A stretch of 64,000 nucleotides of DNA from Desmodus rotundus (GCF_022682495.2 NC_071396.1:20147735-20211734); one strand, 5' to 3'. Numbered from the stretch's first letter, positions 24,720 through 34,632 are shown. Translations and numbers: made by a program. The notes: generated by a model not told the origin, from the sequence alone.

Positions 24720-25345
24720 CATTCTGAGCACTTTTGATTATTCCGTGCCTTGGTGTCATTTTCGTCATAAGTTTTGTGCTTGAGGTTCATTGAAATTTTT
24801 TGCATCTGTGGCTTTATAGTTTTTGTCATATTGGGGGTAATTTTGATCAGATTCTTCAAATATTTCTGTCCCCTCCCTCCTTTGGGGACCCTGTTACACA
24901 TATATTAAAATCCTAAAGTTATATCACAGGTCACTGATGCTCTTTTCATGTTAAAATTTATTTTTTCTTTGTTTTTATTGTGGATAGTTTGTATTGCTTA
25001 TGTATTCAAGTTAACAAATCTTTTATTTATAATGTCTAACCTGCCGTTAATGCTATCAGTCCATCCAGTTTCCTTTCCATCTCATAATTGTGGTTTACAT
25101 CTCCAGAAATTTAATTGAAATAATAGATTCCACACCTTTCTTACTGTTGTAAAAATGGGCAACAGTTACAATAACTGCTTCTAAATCCTTGCCTGCTCAT
25201 TTCAGCACCGGCGTCCATTCTGGGTCGATTGCTAAGTACCGTTCCTCGCTAACTAGAGCAAGGACTCCCTGGCAGGCAAGGCTGGCTTCTGGAATGGAAC
25301 AAGAAATGTCCAGGACGATTCTGGGACACCTACTAGTGCCAGAAA
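24720..25345 (-). mobile_element. Old L1 3' region (antisense)
   Basis: The plus strand follows the reverse complement of an old L1 3' region. Landmarks in order are 'gtggctttatagtttttgtc', 'ttcttcaaatatttctgtcc', 'cccctccctcctttggggac', 'ctgttacacatatattaaaa', 'tcacaggtcactgatgctct' and then 'gaaatgtccaggacgattct'. Strong divergence and no intact frame. Just 5' is a C25 run. Confidence 0.7.
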
Positions 25346-26130
25346 AAAAAGGGCAGTAATCAGAGATGTGTTGCCAGAGTTTCTGGGTTTGTTGCACCTT
25401 TTCTCCAAGCAATGAAAACAAATCTGTTCATGCTAATATTTCCAGTGCAAGTTTAACTTCACAGGGCTTTTATCCAAATTCTTTTATTTTATGTTTGAAC
25501 CTCTTTTGCTATGCTGTTTGAAATATCCATAACTTTCGATAGGCATGTAGAAGTAGGCGGAGCGAAATGACATGCCTTAGGCTTGATGTAAAATACTTTA
25601 GCAGGCATAAATACCCAAATTAAAAAATGTAATGTTGCAAAATCTTGATTAAACTGGTTGATAGGTATAGAGAGGACTCATAATACTCTACATGGGTGTG
25701 TGTGTGTGTGTGTGTGTGTGATTTTGAGAGAAGGACAGAAGTCCTCTTGCCTAGTAAGACGGGCCGCCTCGAGTCTTCTGACTCCTCCCCCTGTTTGGGT
25801 AGTGGCAACACCCATTCATGCTTACCGTTTTGGTGTTCACATTTATTTCATTTTTCACTCCGGGGATTTTTCTTACGTTGTTGGAATTCAAATGATAACT
25901 TTAAAAGGGCGTCATAAGTTTTAAGCATTTCCGGGTGTTTTGCAGTGGGAGAGATTTTAGGTAATCTAATCCACGCCCTTTGTAGAAATGGAAGTTTTCA
26001 GAATAGTCTTGTTATTTAATATCCAGGGAGGCAGTCCCTGACGTGGCTAGCTCCTTATCAAAGTCCATCTCGCAAATCTACGTTGTTGGTGCCCAGAGAG
26101 TGTAAACGAGTGATGGGAACCTCTGTCCTC
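25346..26130. other. Unassigned AT-rich sequence with a TG repeat
   Basis: Contains (TG)13 at 25695-25720. The rest is AT-rich with no named repeat; it may be further L1 debris of the neighbouring element. Confidence 0.35.
25695..25720. repeat. (TG)13 microsatellite
   Basis: Thirteen perfect GT units; a Cys-Val repeat frame here is an artefact. Confidence 0.95.
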
Positions 26131-26136
26131 ATTGTT

Positions 26137-26281
26137 TTCTTAAATTGAAATATTTTATTGTGTACGCTATCACCGTTGTCCCAATTGTCCTCCTTTGCCC
26201 CGCTGCACCCAGCCTGCCCCCACTCCCCCAGTCAGTCCTAACACCATGGTCCATGGCTCATTCATGTATGTGCTCCCATCC
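26137..26281 (-). mobile_element. L1 3' end (antisense)
   Basis: The reverse complement reads through a G-rich 3' UTR ('GGGGGAGTGGGGGCAGGCTG') into 'GACAATTGGGACAACGGTGA' and ends in AATAAAATATTTCAATTTAAG, the terminal pattern of bat-type L1 3' ends. Only about 145 bp is left, so it is 5'-truncated. TCCTCATT flanks both sides (26127-26134 and 26279-26286), a possible short target duplication. Confidence 0.65.
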
Positions 26282-26479
26282 TCATTCTGTAAAAAAAAAT
26301 TAAAGTACATTTCCTATCTTTATAATTTTTGTATCAACAGGCTGAACAGCAAAATTTTTTGGCATACCGAGAATTTTGCTCCAATTTTCCCCCAAGAGCT
26401 GTGCCTGAACGGCACTTCGTCCAGTGAGGAGCACGGCGTTATCCGAAACGGCGTCGGGCCCCAGGGTTAAAAAGCAGTG

Positions 26480-26640
26480 TCTCATTTGGTCCACACGCCT
26501 CACAACACAGCAGGTATTGGCATCTGCGTTTGCAGGTGCAGGGGCTGAAGCCTGGGGAGGGAAGGGAGACAGCAAGACCCTTCCTAAGTGCCAGGCCAGG
26601 ACTTGAGCCCTTGGCGACATCACCGCTCGGCCTGTATCCT
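26480..26640 (-). mobile_element. MIR fragment (antisense)
   Basis: 'GGTGCAGGGGCTGAAGCCTG' then CCAGGCCAGGACTTGAGCCC parallels the reverse-complement MIR series 'aggaaactgaggctcagag ... agagccaggacttgaaccc'. Confidence 0.45.
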
Positions 26641-27415
26641 CCAAGAAGCCAGTCTGTCTTCTCATAATAGTTGTTAGTGTGTTCATTTTCAAACCCTAAA
26701 GCAGCGAAGCCTTAAAAGGAAAAGCAGTACCAATAGCTTCAAAATCCAAAGAAGGAAGAGGGTCATCCTGTTTCAGACACAGTGAAAAGGGGAGGAGAAC
26801 AAATCTGAAGGAAAGAATCGCCCTGTCCAGGGTTAGGGAGGTGGGCAGATGTCTATGTCCAGGCACAGGGGACCCATATTCTTCAGACAGACAGGAACCC
26901 CTTAACGGGCGCGCCTCTGCAGCTGGCCCGCCTTTGCCCGCTCTGTCACTTTCATCCGCAAGTTTCCGTCTGGGGCCGGGGTGGGGGATGTCAGCGGCTG
27001 GGTCAGGAAGACAGTTTGGTATGGACTGTTCATACTCAATCGGCCTCTGTGTTTGTCTGTGTAGTTTTGCCAAGCATTTTAATAGTTTTCATTGATTGTT
27101 CTGTATTCTTTTGGAGGGGGGGAAGACTTCAGGGTGGAAGTGGGAGGAGGAGAGGCGTGAGATGCCTCTGTCCCCACTGAGGACGCTGGGCACTCTTCCC
27201 CAAAGGACACGCTGGCCTATGACTTGCAAATAATTCGGGAGGTTTTTCTTGGAGTTCACCACCGTTCTTTGCATTTTGGACTCAATTTAACTTCCAGTTT
27301 GTTCTTGATTTGGTAGAATAATCAAAATATTGGATTGGAGGGAAACTGTTAATTCCTAGTACACAGCTGGGTGAGACGGAGGCAAATAAAATTTCATTTA
27401 AGCCTGTGTCTTAAA
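26641..27415. other. Unassigned sequence
   Basis: No repeat family or exon recognised; GC content falls sharply past 27280 toward the L1-rich AT block. Confidence 0.35.
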
Positions 27416-27419
27416 TAAC

Positions 27420-28145
27420 ACATTTACTTGAGTGTTATCCAATGTTTTAAAAAATCTTTACTGGTATTATTAGAAAGTAAGATTTAGGCTATTCTCAAAA
27501 AATTACAGAAAAAATATAAAGAAGAAACCAAAAACCACCCATACTTCTATTGTACCTCCTGCCACACCAGAAAAAAATTTATTAATTTTAAATATATTCC
27601 TTCTCAGTTTTTCTATGCAATTTTTATTTCTTTTTAAAGTTTGGATTTTATTATATATAAATGTAATAAAATGTAGGTAAAATATGAATTGTATGTTTAT
27701 AAAATAAATACAAAATAAAATTGTACATTTATAAAATAAATATCAAATAAAATTGTATCGTATGTTTTTAAAATAAATATAAAATAAAATTGCACATTTA
27801 TAAAATGAATATCAAATAAAATTATATATATAAAATTTTTAGACCTTGCTTTTCATCAGTATTATGTAGCAAGAATTACCCTATTATTTCTGTTCTTGCA
27901 AAACATAATTAAAAAAAAATCTTCATGTTATTCCAAAGTGTATATGTGTTGTAATTTTTGGACAAGTCCATTATTATTTAATTGTTTTCAGTTATTTTGG
28001 TATATTAATAATGTCATGATGTGTATTCTATATGTGTATTTTTGTCAACAGATTTGACTATATCTTCACCATAATTTCCTAGGAGAGAAATTACTGAAAC
28101 AATTACTGAAAAAAGATAGGCACAATTTTAAGATTCTCTGTATGT
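27420..28145 (-). mobile_element. Old L1 3' UTR (antisense), carrying a minisatellite
   Basis: Plus-strand landmarks are of the old L1 3' UTR in antisense: 'aaagaagaaaccaaaaacca', 'cccatacttctattgtacct', then after the tandem array 'gaattaccctattatttctg', 'aagtccattattatttaatt' and 'cctaggagagaaattactga'. A 32-bp tandem array (27691-27823) is embedded. A similar element continues at 28890-29330 after an intervening L2 block. Confidence 0.65.
27691..27823. repeat. AT-rich minisatellite, 4 units with A-B-A-B order
   Basis: Four tandem units, each ending AAAATAAAATT or AAATAAAATT: 27691-27722 (32 bp), 27723-27754 (32 bp), 27755-27791 (37 bp) and 27792-27823 (32 bp). Units 1 and 3 share TATGTTT at the start and an 'aaaataaaatt' end. 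Units 2 and 4 share ACATTTATAAAAT and TATCAAATAAAATT. This alternation implies amplification of a dimer of about 64-69 bp. A more diverged unit may precede at 27660-27690. Confidence 0.85.
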
Positions 28146-28179
28146 ATTTAAAATTTTTCTCCATCAAGTTTTTTCCACA

Positions 28180-28545
28180 AGGGGACCAATGGTCCCCTTG
28201 GGTGGGAGGGCTTGGTTCCCTGGCCCCTCCCCAGCATTGCTCCCATGCCCTCTATCCACTCCCCCGGGCTCATCTTCCACCTTCTGCCACACCCCTCCAG
28301 TCTCACTGTCCTCCTGGATGTTCCCTGAGGACCACAAGTGTCCCAGCCTTGGGCCTTTGCTTGCTGCCCTGCCTGAGCACCCGGCCTGTACCCTGGAGTT
28401 CCACCTCCCACTTCCTCAAGTCTCTGCTCAAGTCCCCCTTATGAGAGAGACCTTCACAGGTCACTCCATGTGTGCTAGCAGCAGCCATGGCCACCAGCCC
28501 TGAATCCCTGTCCCCCTAGCCTGCTTCATTTTGTCATTGTTCCCA
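28180..28545 (+). mobile_element. L2 fragment (body)
   Basis: Sense L2 landmarks: 'GGGCCTTTGCTTGCTGCCCT', CCTCAAGTCTCTGCTCAAGTC, then GAGAGACCTTCACAGGTCAC. It is separated from its 3' end (28736-28880) by a different segment at 28548-28735, consistent with a later insertion. Confidence 0.65.
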
Positions 28546-28547
28546 GG

Positions 28548-28735
28548 CCTGAGCAGTTTGAGGGGCAGGGTGAAATTGAGGGGGAAGTGCAGATTTTCCA
28601 TATGCCCCCTACCCCTACCATGCACACAGCTTCCCCCATAGGCGGCACCCCCACAGAGTGGGGCTTTGTTCGTTGATGAGCCTGCATTGTTGTATCAGTG
28701 GTAATGATCCGCACCTGACAGGCCAAATAGTGATC
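28548..28735 (-). mobile_element. L1-like fragment splitting the L2
   Basis: 'AGATTTTCCATATGCCCCCT', ATGCACACAGCTTCCCCCAT, CACAGAGTGGGGCTTTGTTC and TTGATGAGCCTGCATTGTTG match, from memory, an antisense mammalian L1 3' UTR segment. Both neighbours are L2, so it looks like an insertion into L2. The family is uncertain. Confidence 0.45.
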
Positions 28736-28922
28736 CAATTACATGTTTGTTGTCTTCTCTGTTCCTCACTAGAATGTAAGCTCCCTGCAGCCAGGGGCAG
28801 TGGCTGTTTTCTGTTACTCCAAAATCCCACGCATGCCGACCTAGTATTCAGTCAAGAAACAGTTGTTGAATGAATGGAGGAAAGATTAGGGAGACCAAAA
28901 AAAAAAAGAAAGAAAAAACTTT
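28736..28922 (+). mobile_element. L2 3' end followed by an A-rich tract
   Basis: 'CTAGAATGTAAGCTCCCTGC', AGCCAGGGGCAGTGGCTG, and GTTGTTGAATGAATGGAGG are the sense 3' end of L2. The tract then passes into an A-rich run (about 28898-28918), which L2 elements normally lack. Confidence 0.65.
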
Positions 28923-29335
28923 CACATTTTAAAGTTTTAACTTGCATTTCTTCAATTATTAATGGCATCAACCATCTCTTCATCTATTAGTGGTCATTAT
29001 TTTTTTGCAAAATTGTACATTTGCTTACACCTCTTTTTCCCCAGGGATGTTATTACTTTCTTTATTGATTTTAAGTGTCTTGCCTGTTAAAGATATTCAT
29101 TTGCAGTGTGATGTTTATTACCAAAATTTTGCCAATTTGTTTCTTTGCCTTTAATTTTTCTTACACTATTTTCTGCATTTCACTTACAGAAGTTTTAAGT
29201 ATTATGTAGTTAAATACATCAGTTTTTTTTAAAAAAATATGCTTTCTCTCCCATTCTGTTTACATTTAGAATGTCTTTTCACTGCCCAATATCTTAACTA
29301 GTCCCTGGCATTTTCTTCTGATTCATTCACTCAAT
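28923..29335 (-). mobile_element. Old L1, ORF2 3' end / UTR (antisense)
   Basis: 'ACTTGCATTTCTTCAATTAT', CTTCATCTATTAGTGGTCAT, TCTTTATTGATTTTAAGTGT, TTTGCCAATTTGTTTCTTTG and CATTTCACTTACAGAAGTTTT are reverse-strand landmarks of the L1 ORF2 3' end. It continues the element interrupted at 28145. Confidence 0.65.
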
Positions 29336-29870
29336 AAATATTAAGCACCCTTGGAGCTAGACTTTAGAGAAGTCGTTTCAACCGGTACGCCACAAGAATT
29401 TTTAAAACATGCAACACGACTTTTAGACCGAGGTACTGACCTCTTTTCCCTTAGATTGTCAAATAAAAAACGACAACAGCCAACACGACAATAGGTTTGA
29501 GTTCCATCGCACAGATGAGTTTCACCTGTTGTTGAATGACACGTAAAGGGGAAGACATGATAAATGCAAACCGTCATTGCTGGCTCCTCCTGGCCTGGGC
29601 CAGTGAGGTCGTCCACGTCACGGGGTTCGTTTCTTTGCAATACATTGTCATACTCACGCATTTACAACATTCGACATTCCCTTTCAGAGCCACTACGTAG
29701 CTCTTCATGTAATCCAATCTTTTGCATGTGTTGGGAAATTTGGAAAGTCCATTCTTGATAGGATTTTAACTTGATAGTTTATGGCATTGCTTGCCCTTGA
29801 GAACAGATTAATTTTCCAGCTTTTAAAAAAACAACTAGTTGTTGCTGATAAAACACCAGATGATTTTACA
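29336..29870. other. Unassigned block, possible hAT-like remnant
   Basis: GTTTCAACCGGTACGCCACA at 29375-29394, followed by AGAATTTTTAAAACATGCAA, resembles the start of a recurrent hAT-type nonautonomous transposon that I recall only loosely. A matching terminal inverted repeat at the other end is not convincing. The 106-codon minus frame across it (29341-29661) is not a recognised protein. Confidence 0.3.
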
Positions 29871-30006
29871 TACAGGGTGGGGCAAAAGTAGGTTTACAGT
29901 CGTGAGTACAGGAAACAGAGTTTATTCTTGCACTATTATTTGTTAATTGTTGTATTATTTCCCATACAAACAACTGTAAACCTACTTGTGCCCTGCCCCG
30001 TGTGTA
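29871..30006 (-). mobile_element. Mariner-type MITE, copy 1
   Basis: About 130 bp bounded by inverted repeats. The left end reads CAGGGTGGGGCAAAAGTAGG and then TTTACAG. The right end, reverse complemented, reads GGGCACAAGTAGGTTTACAG after a slightly rearranged GGGG terminus. The left flank is TA, and a TA occurs just beyond the right end. There is no transposase frame, so it is nonautonomous. Its interior is the reverse complement of the copy at 56226-56356, sharing CAAGAATAAACTC. Confidence 0.85.
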
Positions 30007-30018
30007 TGTTGTCATTTT

Positions 30019-30034
30019 ACATATAAACTATTCT
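30019..30034. repeat. Target-site duplication, left copy
   Basis: ACATATAAACTATTCT, identical to 30465-30480; the two bracket the L1 insertion. Confidence 0.9.
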
Positions 30035-30464
30035 TTTTTTATTAATTAATTTATTTTTATTCAGTTACAATTGTCTGCATTTTCTCCCCTTCCCTCCACC
30101 CCACCCCAGCCAGTCCCACCTCCCTCCCCCACCTCTACCCTCCCCCTTGATTTTGTCCTTGTGTCCTTTATAGTAGTTCCTATAGACCCCTCTCCCCACT
30201 ATCCTCTCCCCACTCCCCTGTGGCTATTGTTACAATGTTCTTAATTTCAATGTCTCTGGTTATATTTTGTTTGCTTTTTTCTTTTGTTGATTATGTTCCA
30301 GTTAAAGGTGAGATCATCAGCAAATGAGTGGATCAAAAAATTATGGTACATTTACACAATGGAATTCTATGCAGCAGAGAGAAAGAAGGAGCTTATACCC
30401 TTTGCAATGGCATGGATGGAACTGGAGAGCATTATGCTAAGTGAAATAAGCCAGGCGGTGAGGG
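30035..30464 (-). mobile_element. Twin-primed (5'-inverted) bat L1 insertion
   Basis: Two L1 segments in opposite orientation between perfect 16-bp duplications. 30035-30316 is the antisense 3' end: T-rich tail complement, ATTCAGTTACAATTGTCTGC, the C-rich complement of the G-rich UTR, then GAACATAATC complement. 30317-30464 is sense ORF2 end: GTGGATCAAAAAATTATGG through AAGTGAAATAAGCCAGGCGG to GTGAGGGAC. In an uninterrupted L1 these two ends are nearly adjacent (compare 49257-49290), so the break lost only a few bases. This is the classical product of twin priming. Confidence 0.92.
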
Positions 30465-30480
30465 ACATATAAACTATTCT
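30465..30480. repeat. Target-site duplication, right copy
   Basis: Identical to 30019-30034 over all 16 bases. Confidence 0.9.
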
Positions 30481-30529
30481 AATCAGCTCGTCTTTCATTA
30501 CTCACTGGGTAAGCATGTATCTGTGTTTC

Positions 30530-31325
30530 TTGACCATATAAAGTTTTATTCTTCTGTTCTTTCTTGTCCTTAGCTCTTCTTTTTTTCTTTTAAATTCATC
30601 AATTCTTTATATGTTAGGAGGATTTGGGAATATATTGTGCAAATATTTTAGCAGTTTATCTTTTTGCTCATTAATTATATCTTAACATATATTTAAAGCA
30701 GGTACAAAGGCAAATTTATCATTTGTTTCTTTCATTATACTTTACTTGCATTTCATTTTAGCAAATTTTTACCAAGTACTGTATGCTCCCCTGCCCTGCT
30801 TTTTGAAATAGTGTCTCTGTCATGCAGTAAAAATATTTGGGTCTGGTTTTGGACTTTTTCCTTTGTTTTCTTGGCTAGCTGCAGAATTGCATAATTTAAA
30901 CCATCACGCTTCTATAAAACACTTTGAACTCGGTCAGCGCAGGTCACTTCCCTTTATTCCACTTCCCAGACATTTTTGGCCTCATTTTTCTCTTGCAAAT
31001 ATAATATTTGTCACTTTGTTGAATTCCAATACAATAAAATCCCATGGATTTTTAATTAGAATTACAGTAAATGTACACATTATCTCAGAAGAATTTATAT
31101 CTTCCTATTATTTGTCTTCCCATCCAAAAACTTACATGTGTTTTTATTCGTCCAAATAGTCTTTTACGTCCTGCATTAAAATCTTTATATCGGTCCTTCA
31201 TTTTTATTGTTGGGTCTATTTCTAGAGGTTTGTATCATTTTGCTGTTTTGAATTTACTTATCCTTCTAAATATAATATCATTGGTTATTACCGGTGTACC
31301 TACATACTGATATTTTTATGTTGCT
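30530..31325 (-). mobile_element. Old L1 ORF2 region (antisense), part 1
   Basis: Plus-strand landmarks of antisense ORF2: 'CAATACAATAAAATCCCATG', CAGAAGAATTTATATCTTCC, TATTTGTCTTCCCATCCAAA, TTATTGTTGGGTCTATTTCT and 'GTTTGTATCATTTTGCTG'. It is highly diverged and full of stops in all frames, so it is a dead copy. The element is interrupted at about 31330-31735 by two MIR fragments. Confidence 0.65.
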
Positions 31326-31374
31326 GTAATAGTGGTAGCTACCCTTCCCATAGCTGAACAAGGGGAAACGGCGC

Positions 31375-31555
31375 GGCAGGGCGGTTAGGAGGAAGGGTTC
31401 TGGCATCAGGTTGCGTGGTTGGCCCGGCTCTGTCACTTACCAGCTGTGTGATGCTGGGCAGTTAGTTCACCTGACCTTTTCCAGCCTGCATTTCCTCGTT
31501 TGTACAATGGGGTGATATTAATAGTTACTTCATAGGATGTGTGTTTCTCTCCTAT
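31375..31555 (+). mobile_element. MIR (sense)
   Basis: Near-complete MIR: GGTTCTGGCATCAGGTTGCG, then CCGGCTCTGTCACTTACCAG, CTGTGTGATGCTGGGCAGTT, CATTTCCTCGTTTGTACAAT and GGGGTGATATTAATAGTTAC. Moderately diverged. Confidence 0.85.
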
Positions 31556-31561
31556 TTCGCA

Positions 31562-31690
31562 GGCAAGGAAGCAGCTTTAACAGTTAAATAACTTCTCCAT
31601 CGTCACACAGCTAGTAAATGGCAGAGTCAGGATTCAAAAGGCCATTCTGAGCCCAGGCCCTTGGTTATCAAGATTACTGCCTCTCAAATA
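31562..31690 (-). mobile_element. MIR (antisense), directly behind a sense MIR
   Basis: 'GTCACACAGCTAGTAAATGG' and CAGAGTCAGGATTCAAAAGG, preceded by AACAGTTAAATAACTTCTCC, are the reverse complement of the MIR core. With the sense copy just upstream it forms an inverted pair that could fold as a hairpin in a transcript. Confidence 0.8.
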
Positions 31691-31734
31691 TGTATCTGAT
31701 AAATAATTTCTTTGTAGCTGATACTCAGTTTTCT

Positions 31735-32440
31735 TTAGACAATGATTTTCAATATGTTTTTCTGCTTTTCGATATTTTTATTTATTGTTTTCTCTATACA
31801 TCTTATAATGGAAATTTCTAGAAAAATGTTTAACAACAGTGATGGTAATAAGCATCCTTATCTGTTTCCTGATCTTAATGGAAACATCTTCATTATTTTA
31901 TTTTTAACTGGGATGTTGGGTATTTGTTTATTCATTGGTTTTATTGGGAATAAGTGCTGAGTTTTGCCAAATACCATTTTAATATCTGTTGAAATTACTA
32001 TTTTTTCCTCAAACCTCTTTGTATGATAAATTCTGTATTAATTTCTTCATATTGAGCCATCCTTGCATTCCTGTCATATAATTTCCTTGGAATAATATAT
32101 CATTCTTGTACTGCTGGACTTGATTTGCTAAAACATTAAAAAAAATTTTATCTGTACTTTATAAATGAGATTGGTAGTTGCCTTTTTTGTCCTAGGTTTA
32201 TCACGTTTGTTACAAGATTACACAAATTTATAAGTTGATTTGGAAAGTTTTATGCATTTTGCTGTGTTCTGTCTGCAATGATAATTTTTTGTTGTAACTT
32301 TGAAAAACATCACCCATAAAATATGCACGCATCTGATACTTTTGATGTTCTTGAATCCACCCCTTCAACAACTTGTTTAATATCTTCTATAGTTATTGAT
32401 TTATTAAGACTTTTACCTAATTTATGTTTTATTAGAAAAT
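31735..32440 (-). mobile_element. Old L1 ORF2 region (antisense), part 2
   Basis: 'TTCTAGAAAAATGTTTAACA', ACAGTGATGGTAATAAGCATC, CTTATCTGTTTCCTGATCTT, CATATTGAGCCATCCTTGCA, 'GCTGGACTTGATTTGCTAAA' and ATGAGATTGGTAGTTGCC are antisense ORF2 landmarks in the expected order. It continues part 1 across the MIR pair. Confidence 0.75.
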
Positions 32441-33160
32441 TCAGCTACATGCTGCCTATAAAGAGGCAGAGTAACTAATAAATATTAAACGACTGGCCCA
32501 GTTCACCAGGTGTACACAAACCAAAAAGAAAATAAATATCACAAAATTAGTCAAATTAAAATTCAAGACTGAAAGAAATACTAAGTCACCGGAGGTAATC
32601 TTTTGTTGACGAAGAACATCATCAGGAATGAAACAGACAACAGGCATAAATCTTCAGTCCTAAAGAACATAGTTATGACAGATGTAAAACAAAACCTGTT
32701 CCAAGTTTAGTATTAATTGATGGGGAAAAAATGATAGAAAACTTGAAAACAACTCACCCATGCACAGATCAGGTGGGAAATATAAATGAGGATAAGCAGG
32801 TTGAACTGTCTTTGGGTGAAGCACAGGTTGGCTGAGCTGACCCACCCCTGGCTACGTCCCCGGGTCCGGCTGGCCTTCACCTAACACAGCTCAGATACAC
32901 CAGCACAGGCTTCTCTGCCTGCTTCTCTAACTAGCTGACCCAATGGACCATGTGAGAACTACCATCCCCAGCATGCACTGCTACCTGGTGGCTTCCTCCC
33001 TGGGCCCCACCCATCGTCCTTCATCACCATCAGTTTCCATTCTTCCCCAAGCAATTTATCTGGGAACCGATAACTCTCAATTATAGGAAGCAAGCTATGA
33101 AGACAAGGAATTAGAAGATAGCATAGAGGATTTCTCAAAAAGTAAAGCCCACTCAAAGAG
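32441..33160. other. Unassigned A-rich sequence
   Basis: At about 32440 the plus strand changes abruptly from T-rich to A-rich. 'TCAGCTACATGCTGCCTATA' at the junction resembles sense L1 ORF2, so this may be an oppositely oriented L1 remnant, but later landmarks are not clear enough to call. Confidence 0.35.
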
Positions 33161-34391
33161 ACCCGGGGGCTCACAGGAGTAGGACAAAGCCTACTCCATC
33201 TTCCTCCCTTTTCTGGAAGTCACTTGGGTCAGGACCAAGAGAGGGTAACTCTCCTCCTTTTCCTCCCTCCTCCTCCTTCTGTTTTAATCCAACTCTATCC
33301 CCCTTATTTTTAGTGAAGCTTCCTCCTAACTTCCCCCGATCATGCCTTGTGCAGAAATGAAGGCTGCTCCTAAAACCTAGAAGAGAATTCTCCCTGTGGC
33401 AAAGCACTCCAGGGCTTGGTGAGAGTAGCTGAAGGACAAGAGGATTATTAGGGACCGTCCTGCGTGCTTCCATCAAACAGGCTGACCCACGCCCCACCAG
33501 GGAGTCTGCTAAGGAGCATTATTCTGAGAAAAAAGTCTCTACTTCTCTCCAAGAAGAGGAGTTCCAGGTGGAGTACGAAGGGGAACAGAGAGGCAGAGAA
33601 CACAGAGGGCGAGGGAGAGAATGATAACAAGGCGGGAAAATGTTATCATTATCAACAACTATTGCAAGACTGTCGTGCACACGGCAGACAAAGAAGGAGA
33701 ACATTTTCGATCCAGCAGAAATTCTTTCTCTGGTGCTCTTGTTTACTGCAAGTAGGTGTGTTATATGAGCGCCTGGCTCAATACCAGCCTCCTTTAGGAA
33801 TCGGCTTTCTGGGATCCTTTAATTAAAGTTCCAAGACACCATGTTAAGATGAAAGACTCAGCAGATATGTGGACTGTGCCCAGCACCGCTGGTGGTCTGC
33901 CTGGAACTGGTGAAGGCCCAGGAGGGTCTTGTCCCAGCTTGCATGGGAGGCCTGGCTCTAACATCAGCTTGGGAATTTGTGGGGACAGTATCAGGTGAGC
34001 CTGAAAGCCCGGGAGGAGCCCCGGGCTGAGCTCCTGAAGACGGAGCCCTCCTGCCCTTACAGTGTGTCTGTATCTGGATGCCTGTGAGAATAGCCCAGAT
34101 GCCCAGGCCTCTCAGGGGTGCTCCCCAGGTGAACCCTGCAGGGCACCTGCCCAGGGGGTCGTGCCGTCTGCATGGCTCATGTGCCCCCAGCCTCTGCTCG
34201 GAGGGGCTTTCCCAGGACCCTCGCTGCTCCCAGGATTTACTCTGTGCACTCTCCTTCTCTAAGTCTGCTAAAAACAAGGTTCCATGCTCAGAGCCCCTGT
34301 AACTTGGATCATATCCGTGACCCTGGACCTGAAGGCCCTGAGAGAGCTTTTTAAAGAGAAATACACATACATGTATCTTATTTGGCTAGCA

Positions 34392-34419
34392 CCTATCTAC
34401 CTATCTACCTATCTACCCA
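34392..34419. repeat. (CTAT/CTAC)n microsatellite
   Basis: Alternating CTAT and CTAC tetranucleotides, about seven units. Confidence 0.8.
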
Positions 34420-34615
34420 TCTTCTCATGGCGCATGCCTGTACCCCCAAGCTCACACAGGAACCGGCCTCCTGTTCCAAGGCTCCACCACACCTACAGTC
34501 ATGAACTGTCCCACTCATCCGGGTGATGTTCTTAAGAGCCCTGGCTCCAATGGCTTATGGATTCTAATGAGTCGCCTTGATAGTAACAACACAGATTTCA
34601 TGCCTCTGACCAACG

Positions 34616-34632
34616 CCCCCCCCCCCCCCCCC
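34616..34632. repeat. C17 homopolymer
   Basis: Seventeen consecutive C following CCAACG; length is prone to assembly error. Confidence 0.85.

Noticed and set aside
26127..26286. TCCTCATT as a secure target duplication for the L1 end at 26.1 kb
   Set aside because: Eight bases only and not exactly at the element boundary; recorded only as possible.
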